NCBI GenBank assembly: GCA_002359735.1 | Contig: DENS01000002.1 | Span: 269,004-333,003, forward strand | Length of the DNA stretch: 64,000 bases | DNA from: Micavibrio sp. UBA2638 | Lineage (GTDB): Bacteria > Pseudomonadota > Alphaproteobacteria > Micavibrionales > Micavibrionaceae | Direction of reading: 5' to 3' | In this document: positions 42,596-51,208 of the stretch, one piece after another | Position numbering within the stretch: position 1 is the stretch's first letter | Layout of the letters: each line of letters opens with the position of its first letter | Program-made: the position numbers and the translations under genes | Notes under the pieces: model-generated | What the model saw: only the letters and a program-made list of their open reading frames with translations | What the model was told of the DNA's origin: nothing | The model's database searches: none

Positions 42596-44196
42596 GAATT
42601 TGCCCCCTGTATCACCAACGAAATGATGAAGTCCTGAGCGACATCTTGTTTGGTTTGTCCATCTTCACCCATCACCAGCTCATCAACATATTCGGTATCT
42701 TTTAGATATTTCTCCACCTCGACACTGTGGTTAGGCAGCTGCTTTTGAATACGGTTCTTTAAAGCCTCTATCTCTTGGTTGCCGCGGTCAATATCGGTTG
42801 TACTTGGGAATGTCAGCTGAATTCTAACAACATAGACCTGCTTATCCGCATTCGGATTGTTCGAAAAGTCCCCACGCAAAAACCGCGCGGCAGCATTGGT
42901 GTCCTGGCGTGTCAAACGCCGAACATCAACTGTATCAAGGCGCAAATCACGCCCCAGCCCCTGACCGATCCCTTTTAAAACATTCAACACATCAATATTA
43001 TCAGCGTCCAGCCTGTCTTGAACGGCAATTGAACTTTGCACCATACGCACATCAAAGCCCAGCGCCTCTTTCTTCTCAACCTCGATCTGATACTCTTTAT
43101 TCAGGCGGGCCGTACGGTTGCGGGCATCCGAAATGCTTTCATTTGTTTGCATTAATGTGTCAAAGGTCGTGAACGATTCATAGGCCAAGTAGGCAAAACC
43201 GCCTATCAACCCGATTGACAGCAATGTGGCAACCTGACGCGGCTTGGATATGGAATCCAGTTCTTTTGCCTGCATTGGCAGTTGCAACTTCGGCTTTTTA
43301 GCGCTCCACGCGGCATGAAGAATATCGGCGTATCGCTGATCGGCATATGATGAGATTGAAAGCCCGAGCTTTTTAGCCACCTCGGACGCCGTCATTGTAT
43401 ACACATGCGCCGTGACATCAATAATACCGCCAAGGATATCCCCTGCGGCGGGGTTCGACACCGCGATAATATCCAGACCATCATCGGCGACGAAACCAAA
43501 GCGCGCCATATAGCTGAGGGTCGCCTGAAATTCTTGATGCACTTCATGCGCCCATAAATCGGGGTCTGCATCAGAATCAACAACTGGCGTCATTCGGGTT
43601 AGCGCCAATTCCCCGTCCTTGATGACCACCTGACGTAAACCGCCATTAATATGCTGGCCGATGAACACGGCCCATTTCGACTTGGGGCGGCTGCGCGGCG
43701 TTAATTTGCCAGAGAGAACCTTAACCATATTGGCCGCCTCAACGGGCAAAAGGGCATAACCTGATATCGGCGCGAGAGAGCGCTTTGCGGCCTCCATCGT
43801 TTTTATATACTGTTCAGATTGCGGAGCAGCGGCAAATATATAGACATTGGCGGCCGGCGCCTTATCTGTTTTGGGTATCTTCTCCTTGAGGGGAAAAGCG
43901 GCCCGTACAGGGTAATTCGGGAAGGCCACATTCAGCTTGCGCTTGACCACATTTTTACGGTCCATGGCGTTAACCTTGGGAACGCGCTCCTTGCGGTAAT
44001 GCTGTTCAACCATATCATTCAAAACAGTTACGGGGCGCCCCGAACAATCTTTTGCAATAATTTTCGCAGCGTTCTCTTCAAAGTTTTCTGCATTCCAGGG
44101 CACAGTTTCAACCAGCTCCAGCCCCTTAAACCCGGAGGAGTATATGGATAAGGCTTCATCCCCTATCATCAATATTGTTTTTGCAGACCCTAACAT
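42592..44196 (-). CDS. PilM-PilN fusion protein
   Basis: The 534-residue protein appears to join two pilus platform components. Residues 1-320 resemble the actin-like PilM fold (ILMIGDEALSIYSSGFKGLE; WAVFIGQHINGGLRQVVIKD). Near residue 340 comes a membrane segment (QVATLLSIGLIGGFAYLAY), then a coiled coil (DARNRTARLNKEYQIEVEKK) and a periplasmic PilN-like domain (VLNVLKGIGQGLGRDLRLDT). PilM binds the PilN N-terminus in normal systems, so a covalent join is functionally sensible. The frame is continuous, with no sign of an internal start. Confidence 0.8.
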   Translation of the reverse strand: MLGSAKTILMIGDEALSIYSSGFKGLELVETVPWNAENFEENAAKIIAKDCSGRPVTVLNDMVEQHYRKERVPKVNAMDRKNVVKRKLNVAFPNYPVRAAFPLKEKIPKTDKAPAANVYIFAAAPQSEQYIKTMEAAKRSLAPISGYALLPVEAANMVKVLSGKLTPRSRPKSKWAVFIGQHINGGLRQVVIKDGELALTRMTPVVDSDADPDLWAHEVHQEFQATLSYMARFGFVADDGLDIIAVSNPAAGDILGGIIDVTAHVYTMTASEVAKKLGLSISSYADQRYADILHAAWSAKKPKLQLPMQAKELDSISKPRQVATLLSIGLIGGFAYLAYESFTTFDTLMQTNESISDARNRTARLNKEYQIEVEKKEALGFDVRMVQSSIAVQDRLDADNIDVLNVLKGIGQGLGRDLRLDTVDVRRLTRQDTNAAARFLRGDFSNNPNADKQVYVVRIQLTFPSTTDIDRGNQEIEALKNRIQKQLPNHSVEVEKYLKDTEYVDELVMGEDGQTKQDVAQDFIISLVIQGANS

Positions 44197-44217
44197 ATCA
44201 TCTTCTCATATCACTTA

Positions 44218-45465
44218 TTAAAACTCAGCATCGCCAATCATATCATAGATCGGGCCGAATACCCCAGCGGCAATCCAAAGGATCATAATCCCCATCACAC
44301 CCGTCAAAGCTGGTTCGATACCTGAAATCAACCCCTGGACGGCCTCATCAACATCACGGGTATAAAAATCAGAAACCTGCTCCAATACCGGCGTCAGCTT
44401 ACCCGATTCCTCCCCGACTTTCAGCATACGAACCACCAAAGAAGGAAATTCCCCACTGTTATTAAAGGCTTCGGATAACGGGCTGCCGGACTGAACATAG
44501 CCCTCAACCGCCTCCAGCGCCTCAATCATCGCGCGATTGCTCACGGTATTACGGGCCGACTTCAAACTGCTCACGACATCAATGCCGCTGGCAAACAGGG
44601 CTGCAAATGTTTGCGCATAGCGTGCAATTGTAATTTTTCGGATCAACCCGCCAGCCACAGGCATGCTGAGCATCATTAAATCAATACGGTACGCCCATTC
44701 ATCCGACATTTTCTTAAGCGCCTTCAACGCAGACAGCAGCAATATCGGTATCAAAACCACGATCACCCCGCCGGGAACCGGCAATCCCAAAAGGTGAAAC
44801 AGTGGTTGAGAAAAGAAATCTGATGTTTTTATCAAGGCTACGGTCTGGATCGGCAATTCCTTATCCAAATTCGCAAGGAAGCCTACAATCTGCGGCACGA
44901 CAACCCCCATCATAACCGCAATCGTAACCAGAACCACGCCCGAGACAATCATCGGATAACGCGTGGCTTTACGAATTTTGGATTGCATATCATCAACCCA
45001 TTTCAAATATTTCTCCAATTGCAGGTACGAGGCGGTCAAATCCCCGGTTTCCTCGCCTGCTTTAATTAAAGAGATATAAATATTACCAAAAACCTTGGGA
45101 TGCTTTGCCATCGATTCGGATAAGGCCGCCCCATCCGATACGTCACGGTGAACCTCGGACATAATATCACGCATCCTGTCATTTTCTGTGGTATCGCGAA
45201 TATCTGCCAGCGCGTCCAATAACGGCACCCCTGCGCTTTGCATTTGTTCCATATGAATAAAAAACTGAATCAGATCGCGAATCTTGATCTTTTTGACGCG
45301 GAACAGTTTTCCGCTCAAGGTCTTTTGCGAAATAACAGAACAATCAACAAGCTCAAGCCCTGCGCTCTGTAGCTGATTATACAAATCGACCTCGCCACTC
45401 GCGGAGATCAAACCGCGAATAGGACGCCCCTTTGCGTTCAGCGCTCTGTATTTATAGCGTTCTAT
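44218..45465 (-). CDS. pilC: Pilus platform protein PilC (T2SF family), apparent ATA start
   Basis: A T2SF-family platform protein with two repeats of the GspF domain: FFIHMEQMQSAGVPLLDALA, FGNIYISLIKAGEETGDL, then YAQTFAALFASGIDVVSSLK and VVRMLKVGEESGKLTPVLEQ. Three membrane segments are visible. The first ATG/GTG/TTG codon in frame is TTG 45411, but homologous sequence continues upstream as ERYKYRALNAKGRPIRG, the usual PilC N-terminus. Above it the only plausible start is ATA (45465-45463), with AGGGG (45477-45473) 7 bases before it. An in-frame TAA lies just above. Coordinates assume the ATA start, giving 415 residues. Confidence 0.85.
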   Translation of the reverse strand: MERYKYRALNAKGRPIRGLISASGEVDLYNQLQSAGLELVDCSVISQKTLSGKLFRVKKIKIRDLIQFFIHMEQMQSAGVPLLDALADIRDTTENDRMRDIMSEVHRDVSDGAALSESMAKHPKVFGNIYISLIKAGEETGDLTASYLQLEKYLKWVDDMQSKIRKATRYPMIVSGVVLVTIAVMMGVVVPQIVGFLANLDKELPIQTVALIKTSDFFSQPLFHLLGLPVPGGVIVVLIPILLLSALKALKKMSDEWAYRIDLMMLSMPVAGGLIRKITIARYAQTFAALFASGIDVVSSLKSARNTVSNRAMIEALEAVEGYVQSGSPLSEAFNNSGEFPSLVVRMLKVGEESGKLTPVLEQVSDFYTRDVDEAVQGLISGIEPALTGVMGIMILWIAAGVFGPIYDMIGDAEF

Positions 45466-45489
45466 AACTAAGCCCCTAAATACTTAAAA

Positions 45490-47874
45490 TCATTTATTTA
45501 TATCAACGACCCTGGACAGAGCCTGTAGATCAGTTACACCATCTAGCACCTTCAGAATGCCATCATCCTTCATATTTTTGAAGCCTTTTTTCTCGGCCAT
45601 GATTTTTAACTCCGCTTTTGACTCCCCCCGGGCGAGCAACTCATCCATTTCCTCATCGAAAGTCAAAACTTCCGCCACGGCGACGCGGCCTTTATACCCC
45701 TGCCCGGCACACAGGTCACATCCGCCCTCGCGCGCGCGGTATAATGTGGGTGGATTGCTGGAATTGACAGACAAAATGCGGCACTCCTCAGGGGAAGGCT
45801 TATATTCTTCCTTACAGTGTTCGCATAAACGGCGCGTCAAACGCTGCGCGAAGACCGCGATAATCGCCCCTGCAATCATTCCCGGTTTCAAGCCCAAATC
45901 CAAAAGACGGGGAATTGCCCCAAAGGAATCATTCGTATGAAGCGTTGTATAAACCTGGTGACCGGTCATGGCGGCCTTAAGGGCCATTTCAGCCGTTGTC
46001 TTATCCCGAATTTCACCAATAAAGATAATATCCGGGTCCTGACGCAGCAACGCCTTAATACCGTCTGCAAAATCCAATATCCCCTCGCGCACATGGGTTT
46101 GACGGATCATCGGCAATGAATATTCGACCGGATCTTCCAGAGTTTGAATATTAATTTCGACGTGATTAATCTCATTCAACATGGAATAAAGCGAGGTCGA
46201 CTTACCCGAACCAGTGGGCCCCGTCACAATAATAATCCCCTCCGGTTTGCTCTGCGACGTCTTTATCTTCTTCATGTTTTCAGCACTAAAGCCCAACTTC
46301 TCCATCGGCATAATGCTTGAGCTCTTATCCAGAACCCGTAAAACAATGTTCTCCCCATGAACTGTGGGCAAGGATGATACGCGGAAATCGACATCTTTTC
46401 CGCCTGCATTCAGGCCAAAACGCCCATCCTGCGGGCTTAATTTATCCGCGATGTTCATATTCGACAGCAATTTAATGCGCTGGGAAATACCATTCCAATG
46501 CTGTCTGTGTAATATCTGCGCGGTGAACAAAACGCCGTCAAGACGATAGCGCAAGCGAACAAAGTTTTCCTCCGGCTCAAAGTGCAAGTCCGACACGCCC
46601 AATTTAACGGCATCAATAACAAGCGCGTTCACCAAGCGAACAATCGGGTGGGAAAAGGCCTCATTCTCATTCAGGCTGGCAACATCCTGGTGCTTCCCTT
46701 CTTCCAGCTCTTTTAAAATGTCTTTAATATTACTGGCGTAACCATAGGCCGCATCAATTGCATTGCTGATAACCGTGGCCGTAGTGACAACCGGTCGAAT
46801 TTGAAGCCCTTTCGGCATAAACTGGCGCAACGTGTCCATTGCCACAACATCATAAGGGTCTGACATCGCAATAAATACATATTCATCATTCATCGAGAAT
46901 GGAAGCACATTATGCTTCATCGCCACATTTTTCTCCAGCAGCGCAAGCGCATCACCGTCCACAATGGTGTTTTTAGGATCAAAAACCTCAAATCCCGAGC
47001 TTTCCGCCAGAACGGCTGTCAGCGTTTCTTCGTCCAAAAATCCCAGATCAACCAGAACCTCACCGATCATTTTTCCGGTGATTTTTTTCTCCTGCAAGGC
47101 CACATTCAGCTGGTCGGCGGTAATAATGCCCATATCAACAAGCCGGTCACCCAAACGATTTTTTCTGTCACTGCCTTCATTTTCCGCGCGGGCTTCCTCT
47201 GCCTTGATCTTAATCTCGCTATGGCGTCTTGCAATTGCCCCTTGCGAAGTGTCAGCGCCCGGGCCTTGCGCGCGGGTATGGGCGCGGGCCGGTAAATTCG
47301 TGCCGCCCTGCCCAGCAGCGCTTTCATTTTGCGGTTTAGCCGGGGCCGCCGGAACGGGCTCAGGCGTCGTGGCCGATGCTTCGGCTTTATCTTGTGGCGC
47401 GGCGTCATCCTGATGCGCGGGGCTCTCGCCCCCACCCTCGCCTTCCGTGGCATCATCTTCAATGATCAGGTCGCCCTCCAGAAATTCATCATTATTTTCC
47501 GGCGCGCCCTGAGCGCCCTGCAAAGCGGCCAAATTATCGGCATGAGGCGGTTCATTGCCGCCTTGTTCTTTCGAACTTTTATTCAGGTCCATACCGCCAA
47601 CGCTAACGTTGCTCCAGTCTTCATCCTGACTGGACGGTTTTGCAAAGCCCTCGGATTTTTTGATTTTCGCGTTGGGGTTATACAGGTCATCGCCCTTATT
47701 CTCAGGCACATCATCCATCAGCGTAAAATCCTGAAAATGATCCAGATCATCACTGCGTGAGGCCGTATGCATCGGGTCAGACGATGGCCGCGGCGCCTTT
47801 GGCGATTTTTCTGACGGCGCGTCACCCTCACCCTGGCCAGCGCCCTCTTTATTTTTAAAATCTTCGTCCTGCAT
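45490..47874 (-). CDS. pilB: Pilus extension ATPase PilB with long disordered N-terminus
   Basis: A 794-residue GspE/PilB ATPase, against about 570 normally. Residues 1-235 are an acidic, Pro/Gly/Ala-rich extension without a fold. The MshEN domain follows (RLVDMGIITADQLNVALQE; LVDLGFLDEETLTAVL). The ATPase core has Walker A GPTGSGKSTSLYSML, TLEDPVEYSLP, Walker B DPDIIFIGEIRD and TGHQVYTTLHTND. The tetracysteine zinc site is CEHCKEEY and CDLCAGQGYKGR. It is the first gene of the pilus operon; 230 AT-rich bases upstream probably hold the promoter. Confidence 0.94.
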   Translation of the reverse strand: MQDEDFKNKEGAGQGEGDAPSEKSPKAPRPSSDPMHTASRSDDLDHFQDFTLMDDVPENKGDDLYNPNAKIKKSEGFAKPSSQDEDWSNVSVGGMDLNKSSKEQGGNEPPHADNLAALQGAQGAPENNDEFLEGDLIIEDDATEGEGGGESPAHQDDAAPQDKAEASATTPEPVPAAPAKPQNESAAGQGGTNLPARAHTRAQGPGADTSQGAIARRHSEIKIKAEEARAENEGSDRKNRLGDRLVDMGIITADQLNVALQEKKITGKMIGEVLVDLGFLDEETLTAVLAESSGFEVFDPKNTIVDGDALALLEKNVAMKHNVLPFSMNDEYVFIAMSDPYDVVAMDTLRQFMPKGLQIRPVVTTATVISNAIDAAYGYASNIKDILKELEEGKHQDVASLNENEAFSHPIVRLVNALVIDAVKLGVSDLHFEPEENFVRLRYRLDGVLFTAQILHRQHWNGISQRIKLLSNMNIADKLSPQDGRFGLNAGGKDVDFRVSSLPTVHGENIVLRVLDKSSSIMPMEKLGFSAENMKKIKTSQSKPEGIIIVTGPTGSGKSTSLYSMLNEINHVEINIQTLEDPVEYSLPMIRQTHVREGILDFADGIKALLRQDPDIIFIGEIRDKTTAEMALKAAMTGHQVYTTLHTNDSFGAIPRLLDLGLKPGMIAGAIIAVFAQRLTRRLCEHCKEEYKPSPEECRILSVNSSNPPTLYRAREGGCDLCAGQGYKGRVAVAEVLTFDEEMDELLARGESKAELKIMAEKKGFKNMKDDGILKVLDGVTDLQALSRVVDINK

Positions 47875-48054
47875 TTTTATTTGCTCTATTTGCTCTGATT
47901 TTTATTATTTTGATAATGGTACATTACATGTGATTAGGTCACTAATACTTTATTCTGAACAATAAAAGTTAAGAAATTGATTATATTAGATTTACATAAT
48001 AAATATAGACGCATTTTATTCATATTCAAGCCTTAGCCGCCCCACACCGCCCAT

Positions 48055-48084
48055 AAAAAAACCGCCCCGACTAAGCGGAGCGGT
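48055..48084 (-). terminator. Terminator after glnII
   Basis: On the minus strand ACCGCTCCG (48084-48076) pairs with CGGGGCGGT (48069-48061) with one G-T pair, followed by seven T. Confidence 0.8.
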
Positions 48085-48107
48085 TTATGATCTAAAATTA
48101 AATGCAA

Positions 48108-49223
48108 CTATTCAGCGGCAATGGCGAATTTGGCATCCTTGCGGGGCCACTGATTGAACTTCAAAACGCTTTCATCCACAACATCAGATATAGTGGTAAT
48201 AATGCGCGCGGCCACCAGATACGGGTCTGCGTTCGCACCCGGACGGCGGTCTTCAAAGTAACCATACCCTTTTAATTCCACCGGCTGAGGAATGCGGATA
48301 GAGCACCCACGATCGGCCGTCCCGTATTTAAAGGTATCAATATCGCAGGTTTCATGCAGACCGGTCAAACGATCGGCCAAACCGGCGCCGTAAACCAGAA
48401 TATGCTCGGCATGTTTGGCTGACAATGCTTCACAGGCATCTTTAATGGCCTGACGCCCTTTTGTTTTGTCACGTGTATCAATGGTGGACACGTTTGTGTG
48501 CATACCGGCACCATTCCAATCCCCTTTGATGGGCTTGTTATCAATGGTCACGGTTACGCCAAACTCTTCGGCCACTCTATATAGTAACCAACGGGCAATC
48601 CACATATGGTCACAAATTTTCAACGCATCGGCCGGTTCGTTTTCATCACCGCGATACCCAATCTGAAATTCCCACTGACCAGGCATAACCTCTGCGTTAA
48701 CACCGTAGAACATTAATTCAGTTTGCAGGCACAACTCAGCATGCGCTTCACAGATTTCACGGCCAAACACCTCATCCGATCCCACGCCGCAATAATACGG
48801 ACCTTGTGGCCCCGGGAAGCCTTGCTCAGGCCAACCAAGCGGCGTCCGGTTTTTAAACAAAGTATATTCCTGCTCAAAACCAAGCCATGTTTTCAGCTCC
48901 TCGCCACCAGCATCCAGCACAGCGCGCAACTGCGCCCGTGAATTGGATTCATGCGGCGTACCATCGGCGTTATTCACTTCACACATAACCAGATAGTTGC
49001 CCGGCCCGCGAATGGGGTCGTCCACAAATGCGACAGGCGACAAAAGACAATCGGAATCGTTGCCCACGGCCTGATAGGTTGAGGAGCCATCAAAGCTCCA
49101 TTCAGGAAAATCCTCAATTGTTGGTGCATCACCCAGATTAACAACGCGCGCTTTTGAGCGTACTTTGCGTGTTGGAACGCCTCCATCAATCCAAATATAT
49201 TCAGCTAACGTAAAATTTGACAT
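48108..49223 (-). CDS. glnII: Glutamine synthetase, type II (eukaryote-like)
   Basis: The 371-residue enzyme condenses glutamate and ammonia with ATP. Length and motifs are those of GSII, not of the about 470-residue GSI: AEYIWIDG at the start, WSFDGSSTYQA, WLGFEQEYTLF (metal ligands), NAEVMPGQWEFQIGY, IKGDWNGAGMHTNVST and FEDRRPGANADPYLV. There is no adenylylation loop, so control is likely transcriptional. It is monocistronic, with a terminator after it. GSII genes occur in rhizobia and some other Alphaproteobacteria besides GSI. Confidence 0.95.
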   Translation of the reverse strand: MSNFTLAEYIWIDGGVPTRKVRSKARVVNLGDAPTIEDFPEWSFDGSSTYQAVGNDSDCLLSPVAFVDDPIRGPGNYLVMCEVNNADGTPHESNSRAQLRAVLDAGGEELKTWLGFEQEYTLFKNRTPLGWPEQGFPGPQGPYYCGVGSDEVFGREICEAHAELCLQTELMFYGVNAEVMPGQWEFQIGYRGDENEPADALKICDHMWIARWLLYRVAEEFGVTVTIDNKPIKGDWNGAGMHTNVSTIDTRDKTKGRQAIKDACEALSAKHAEHILVYGAGLADRLTGLHETCDIDTFKYGTADRGCSIRIPQPVELKGYGYFEDRRPGANADPYLVAARIITTISDVVDESVLKFNQWPRKDAKFAIAAE

Positions 49224-49375
49224 GTTCTCTCCCTTTAATTACGGCTTGAATGTTTGTTCACGCCTATATAAAAGTCATGGCTTCACATGATTTGCAAGCA
49301 TTTTTTGTGCTTTGCACAATATTTATGTGAGAAAATTAGAAAAACAGCCTCACTTTACGTTACAGCCCGCTCTTG

Positions 49376-49933
49376 CTATGCGGGGGCAGCATTGAAGTGG
49401 ATATTACGGGCGCCATGCGTTTCCAGAATCTTTTTGGCCTTGGCTTCCTGCTCCGGTTTGAAAGTTTTGACCCACAGTATCAGGCCGCCCTGCCCGATTT
49501 GCTTTTGTGTTCGTAAATCCATATACGCCTTCACGCCATATAATATGCAGCCGCCAATCACCGCGCCGACCGCACTCCCCAGCGAGACGGCCCCAATCAG
49601 AACCAGATTAGACGCCGGATTCACCAGAACGCCCGCCGCGCAACCGGCCAGATAGGCCGGAACACCGACAATCGCCCCAGAGGCAATGGCCCGTTCTTCC
49701 GGGTGTATGGCGGCATCCTTGGGAACATCAGGGTTATTCCGCAAAACTCTGGGCGGCAGTTCAGCCGTACCAAAGCGGCGTTCCAGCTTTGATTTGCTCC
49801 CCAGAACATTAATATCATGACGGGCAAAGGCAGAAGCCTCTAATTCGGCGATTGCCTCATCCAGCTCTTCCCGCGTTTGAAAGACGCCGACAGCCTCTTT
49901 ATATATCTGTTCATCATCGTGCACTTGTTTCAT
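49376..49933 (-). CDS. Stress-type protein with glycine-zipper membrane segment
   Basis: The 185-residue protein begins with a YflT/GSP17M-like domain (EAVGVFQTREELDEAIAELE, then FARHDINVLGSKSKLERRF). The central part is two hydrophobic Gly/Ala-rich segments (AIASGAIVGVPAYLAGCAAG; GAVSLGSAVGAVIGGCILYG) of glycine-zipper type. The C-terminus (ILWVKTFKPEQEAKAKKILE, then HGARNIHF) is the usual end of this family. It is linked to general stress responses in other bacteria; the exact role is not known. It is a single gene. Confidence 0.65.
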   Translation of the reverse strand: MKQVHDDEQIYKEAVGVFQTREELDEAIAELEASAFARHDINVLGSKSKLERRFGTAELPPRVLRNNPDVPKDAAIHPEERAIASGAIVGVPAYLAGCAAGVLVNPASNLVLIGAVSLGSAVGAVIGGCILYGVKAYMDLRTQKQIGQGGLILWVKTFKPEQEAKAKKILETHGARNIHFNAAPA

Positions 49934-50034
49934 GGCTGCCTCCTGTTGGTTTAATTCGGTATAAAATCAACACCACCAACGTATTCACCGCAAAAAAGTT
50001 CCGCAATCATTCGGGAAAAATATTTTACAGCCCT

Positions 50035-50226
50035 TTAGCTTGAAAACACTATACGATTTTTGTTGCTCACGATAAAGTCCATGGCTTCCTCAGGGGTTTC
50101 AAAATCTTCATACACAAAAACTTCCAAGCCAAACAGTAAAGCCAGAATCATAAGAATGTATAATGCCAGAATAAATAAAACGGCCAAGATAATGGCAATC
50201 CAATTGATGGCAATTTTATCTCCCAA
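50035..50226 (-). CDS. Small membrane protein, 63 aa
   Basis: Not recognised. One long hydrophobic stretch (AINWIAIILAVLFILALYIL plus MILALLFGLEVFV) covers most of the protein, probably two closely spaced or one bent membrane segment. A short cytoplasmic tail (EDFETPEEAMDFIVSNKN) follows. It is the last of three genes read leftward from 51150, with a 3-base gap after the 135-residue gene, so it belongs to that operon. Confidence 0.55.
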   Translation of the reverse strand: MGDKIAINWIAIILAVLFILALYILMILALLFGLEVFVYEDFETPEEAMDFIVSNKNRIVFSS

Positions 50227-50229
50227 GGT

Positions 50230-50637
50230 TTATTCCTCTTCTTCATTTTCCTCTTCTCCATTCTCACCTTGGCATTTTTCCAGGGCCGATTGATGCTCCG
50301 TATCTCCTTTTGGAAAATAACGAGATAGCCACCAGCTTCCTGCTGCACAGAGAAAAATTGCCAAACCGCTGAAGAGCCATTCTTTGTAAAGTCCGAAAGC
50401 ATAACGTTCCGGTAAACCAAATGTCCAAAATAGAGCCGCTACGGCCATGAGGTTTTTGAAACGATCTTTCCTTGTCCAATAGGCCACAAAGCAAAAACCA
50501 ACAAATACGACAAGGTAATTGGCGCCCAAAAATAAATGGCTGTGGCTCATGAAATGAAGTGTCCCTGACATAACACCGCTAAAATATGAGAGCACGAATA
50601 GGAAGGCTGCGTTTCTGATGATATTTTTTATATCCAT
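50230..50637 (-). CDS. Membrane protein with acidic QSALEKCQGE tail, 135 aa
   Basis: Not recognised. The protein has about four hydrophobic segments (AAFLFVLSYFSGVMSGTLHF; LGANYLVVFVGFCFVAYW; LFSGLAIFLCAAGSWWLS). A C-terminal tail begins QSALEKCQGE and ends in almost pure Glu. The same ten-residue motif, with a 29-base DNA identity, ends the otherwise unrelated neighbour at 50647-51150. The gene is the middle member of a three-gene operon. Confidence 0.6.
   Translation of the reverse strand: MDIKNIIRNAAFLFVLSYFSGVMSGTLHFMSHSHLFLGANYLVVFVGFCFVAYWTRKDRFKNLMAVAALFWTFGLPERYAFGLYKEWLFSGLAIFLCAAGSWWLSRYFPKGDTEHQSALEKCQGENGEEENEEEE
50264..50292. repeat. 29-bp direct repeat, copy 1 (3' end of 135-aa gene)
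   Basis: Identical to 50684-50712. It encodes the shared C-terminal motif QSALEKCQGE on the minus strand. Flanking bases differ on both sides. Confidence 0.9.
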
Positions 50638-50646
50638 AATGGTTTT

Positions 50647-51150
50647 TTACTCTTGTTCTTCACTTTCTCGGCCTTCGTCTTCTTCACCTTGGCATTTTTC
50701 CAGGGCCGATTGCAAGGATTTAACCATGCCGGATGCTTCATTGACAGCAGGTTGCAAAGAGGTTGAGATTTCAGAATCAAGCTCATCAATACGCGCCCTG
50801 GGTTCTTCCACCAATTGCCTTAAAGTTTCTATATCACCTTGCAATGCTGAGAGCTGACTGGATAGCGCGGAAATTTCCTGCTCAATCTGGGAATCCGTTT
50901 TCTTAAGGGCACGCTCCGTCTCGCCATCCGGGTTCATAATGCCATCGACTTTAAGCCCTTTGCTTTTTTGAAATGTGCGGATCGTCGTGTCCAGATTTTT
51001 ATCGGGAAGTCCCAATTCAGTATCTCCACTATACAGCCCGAGACTGGCAAAATTTCTACGGGTTTGAATAACGTCTTTGGCACGGGAGTTTTGTCGGTTT
51101 CCAATAGGCGCAGTTAATGCACTCCCCAGACGCTGGAAATAGCTTACCAT
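50647..51150 (-). CDS. Peptidoglycan-binding-domain protein with coiled coil and QSALEKCQGE tail
   Basis: The 167-residue protein has no evident signal peptide. Residues 30-80 look like a PG_binding_1 domain (FASLGLYSGDTELGLPDKNL, then IRTFQKSKGLKVDGIMNPDG). A coiled coil follows (QIEQEISALSSQLSALQGDI and ETLRQLVEEPRARIDELDSE). The end reads SALEKCQGE plus an acidic tail. The tail motif and its DNA are shared with the next gene at 50230-50637. The start is preceded by a hairpin with a T-run on the same strand. Peptidoglycan binding is inferred from the domain likeness only. Confidence 0.65.
   Translation of the reverse strand: MVSYFQRLGSALTAPIGNRQNSRAKDVIQTRRNFASLGLYSGDTELGLPDKNLDTTIRTFQKSKGLKVDGIMNPDGETERALKKTDSQIEQEISALSSQLSALQGDIETLRQLVEEPRARIDELDSEISTSLQPAVNEASGMVKSLQSALEKCQGEEDEGRESEEQE
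50684..50712. repeat. 29-bp direct repeat, copy 2 (3' end of 167-aa gene)
   Basis: Identical to 50264-50292, 420 bases apart, in the same reading frame of a different protein. Confidence 0.9.
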
Positions 51151-51175
51151 CGTTTATAATCCTTAATTGTAATGA

Positions 51176-51208
51176 GAAAAGAAAAAGCCACGAAAGCGGA
51201 CTCGTGGC
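51176..51208 (-). terminator. Hairpin with T-run upstream of the 167-aa gene
   Basis: On the minus strand GCCACGA (51208-51202) pairs with TCGTGGC (51193-51187), followed by TTTTTCTTTTCTC. Before insertion of the element this would have lain about 330 bases beyond the tRNA-Arg 3' end. It may therefore be the tRNA transcript's terminator or an attenuator for the following operon. Confidence 0.55.

Noticed and set aside
45409..45411. TTG as the start of PilC
   Set aside because: It would remove about 18 residues that match the standard PilC N-terminus and leave the AGGGG ribosome site about 60 bases away.
47106..47462. Arg/Pro-rich frame inside pilB
   Set aside because: Alternative frame of the low-complexity N-terminal extension of PilB.
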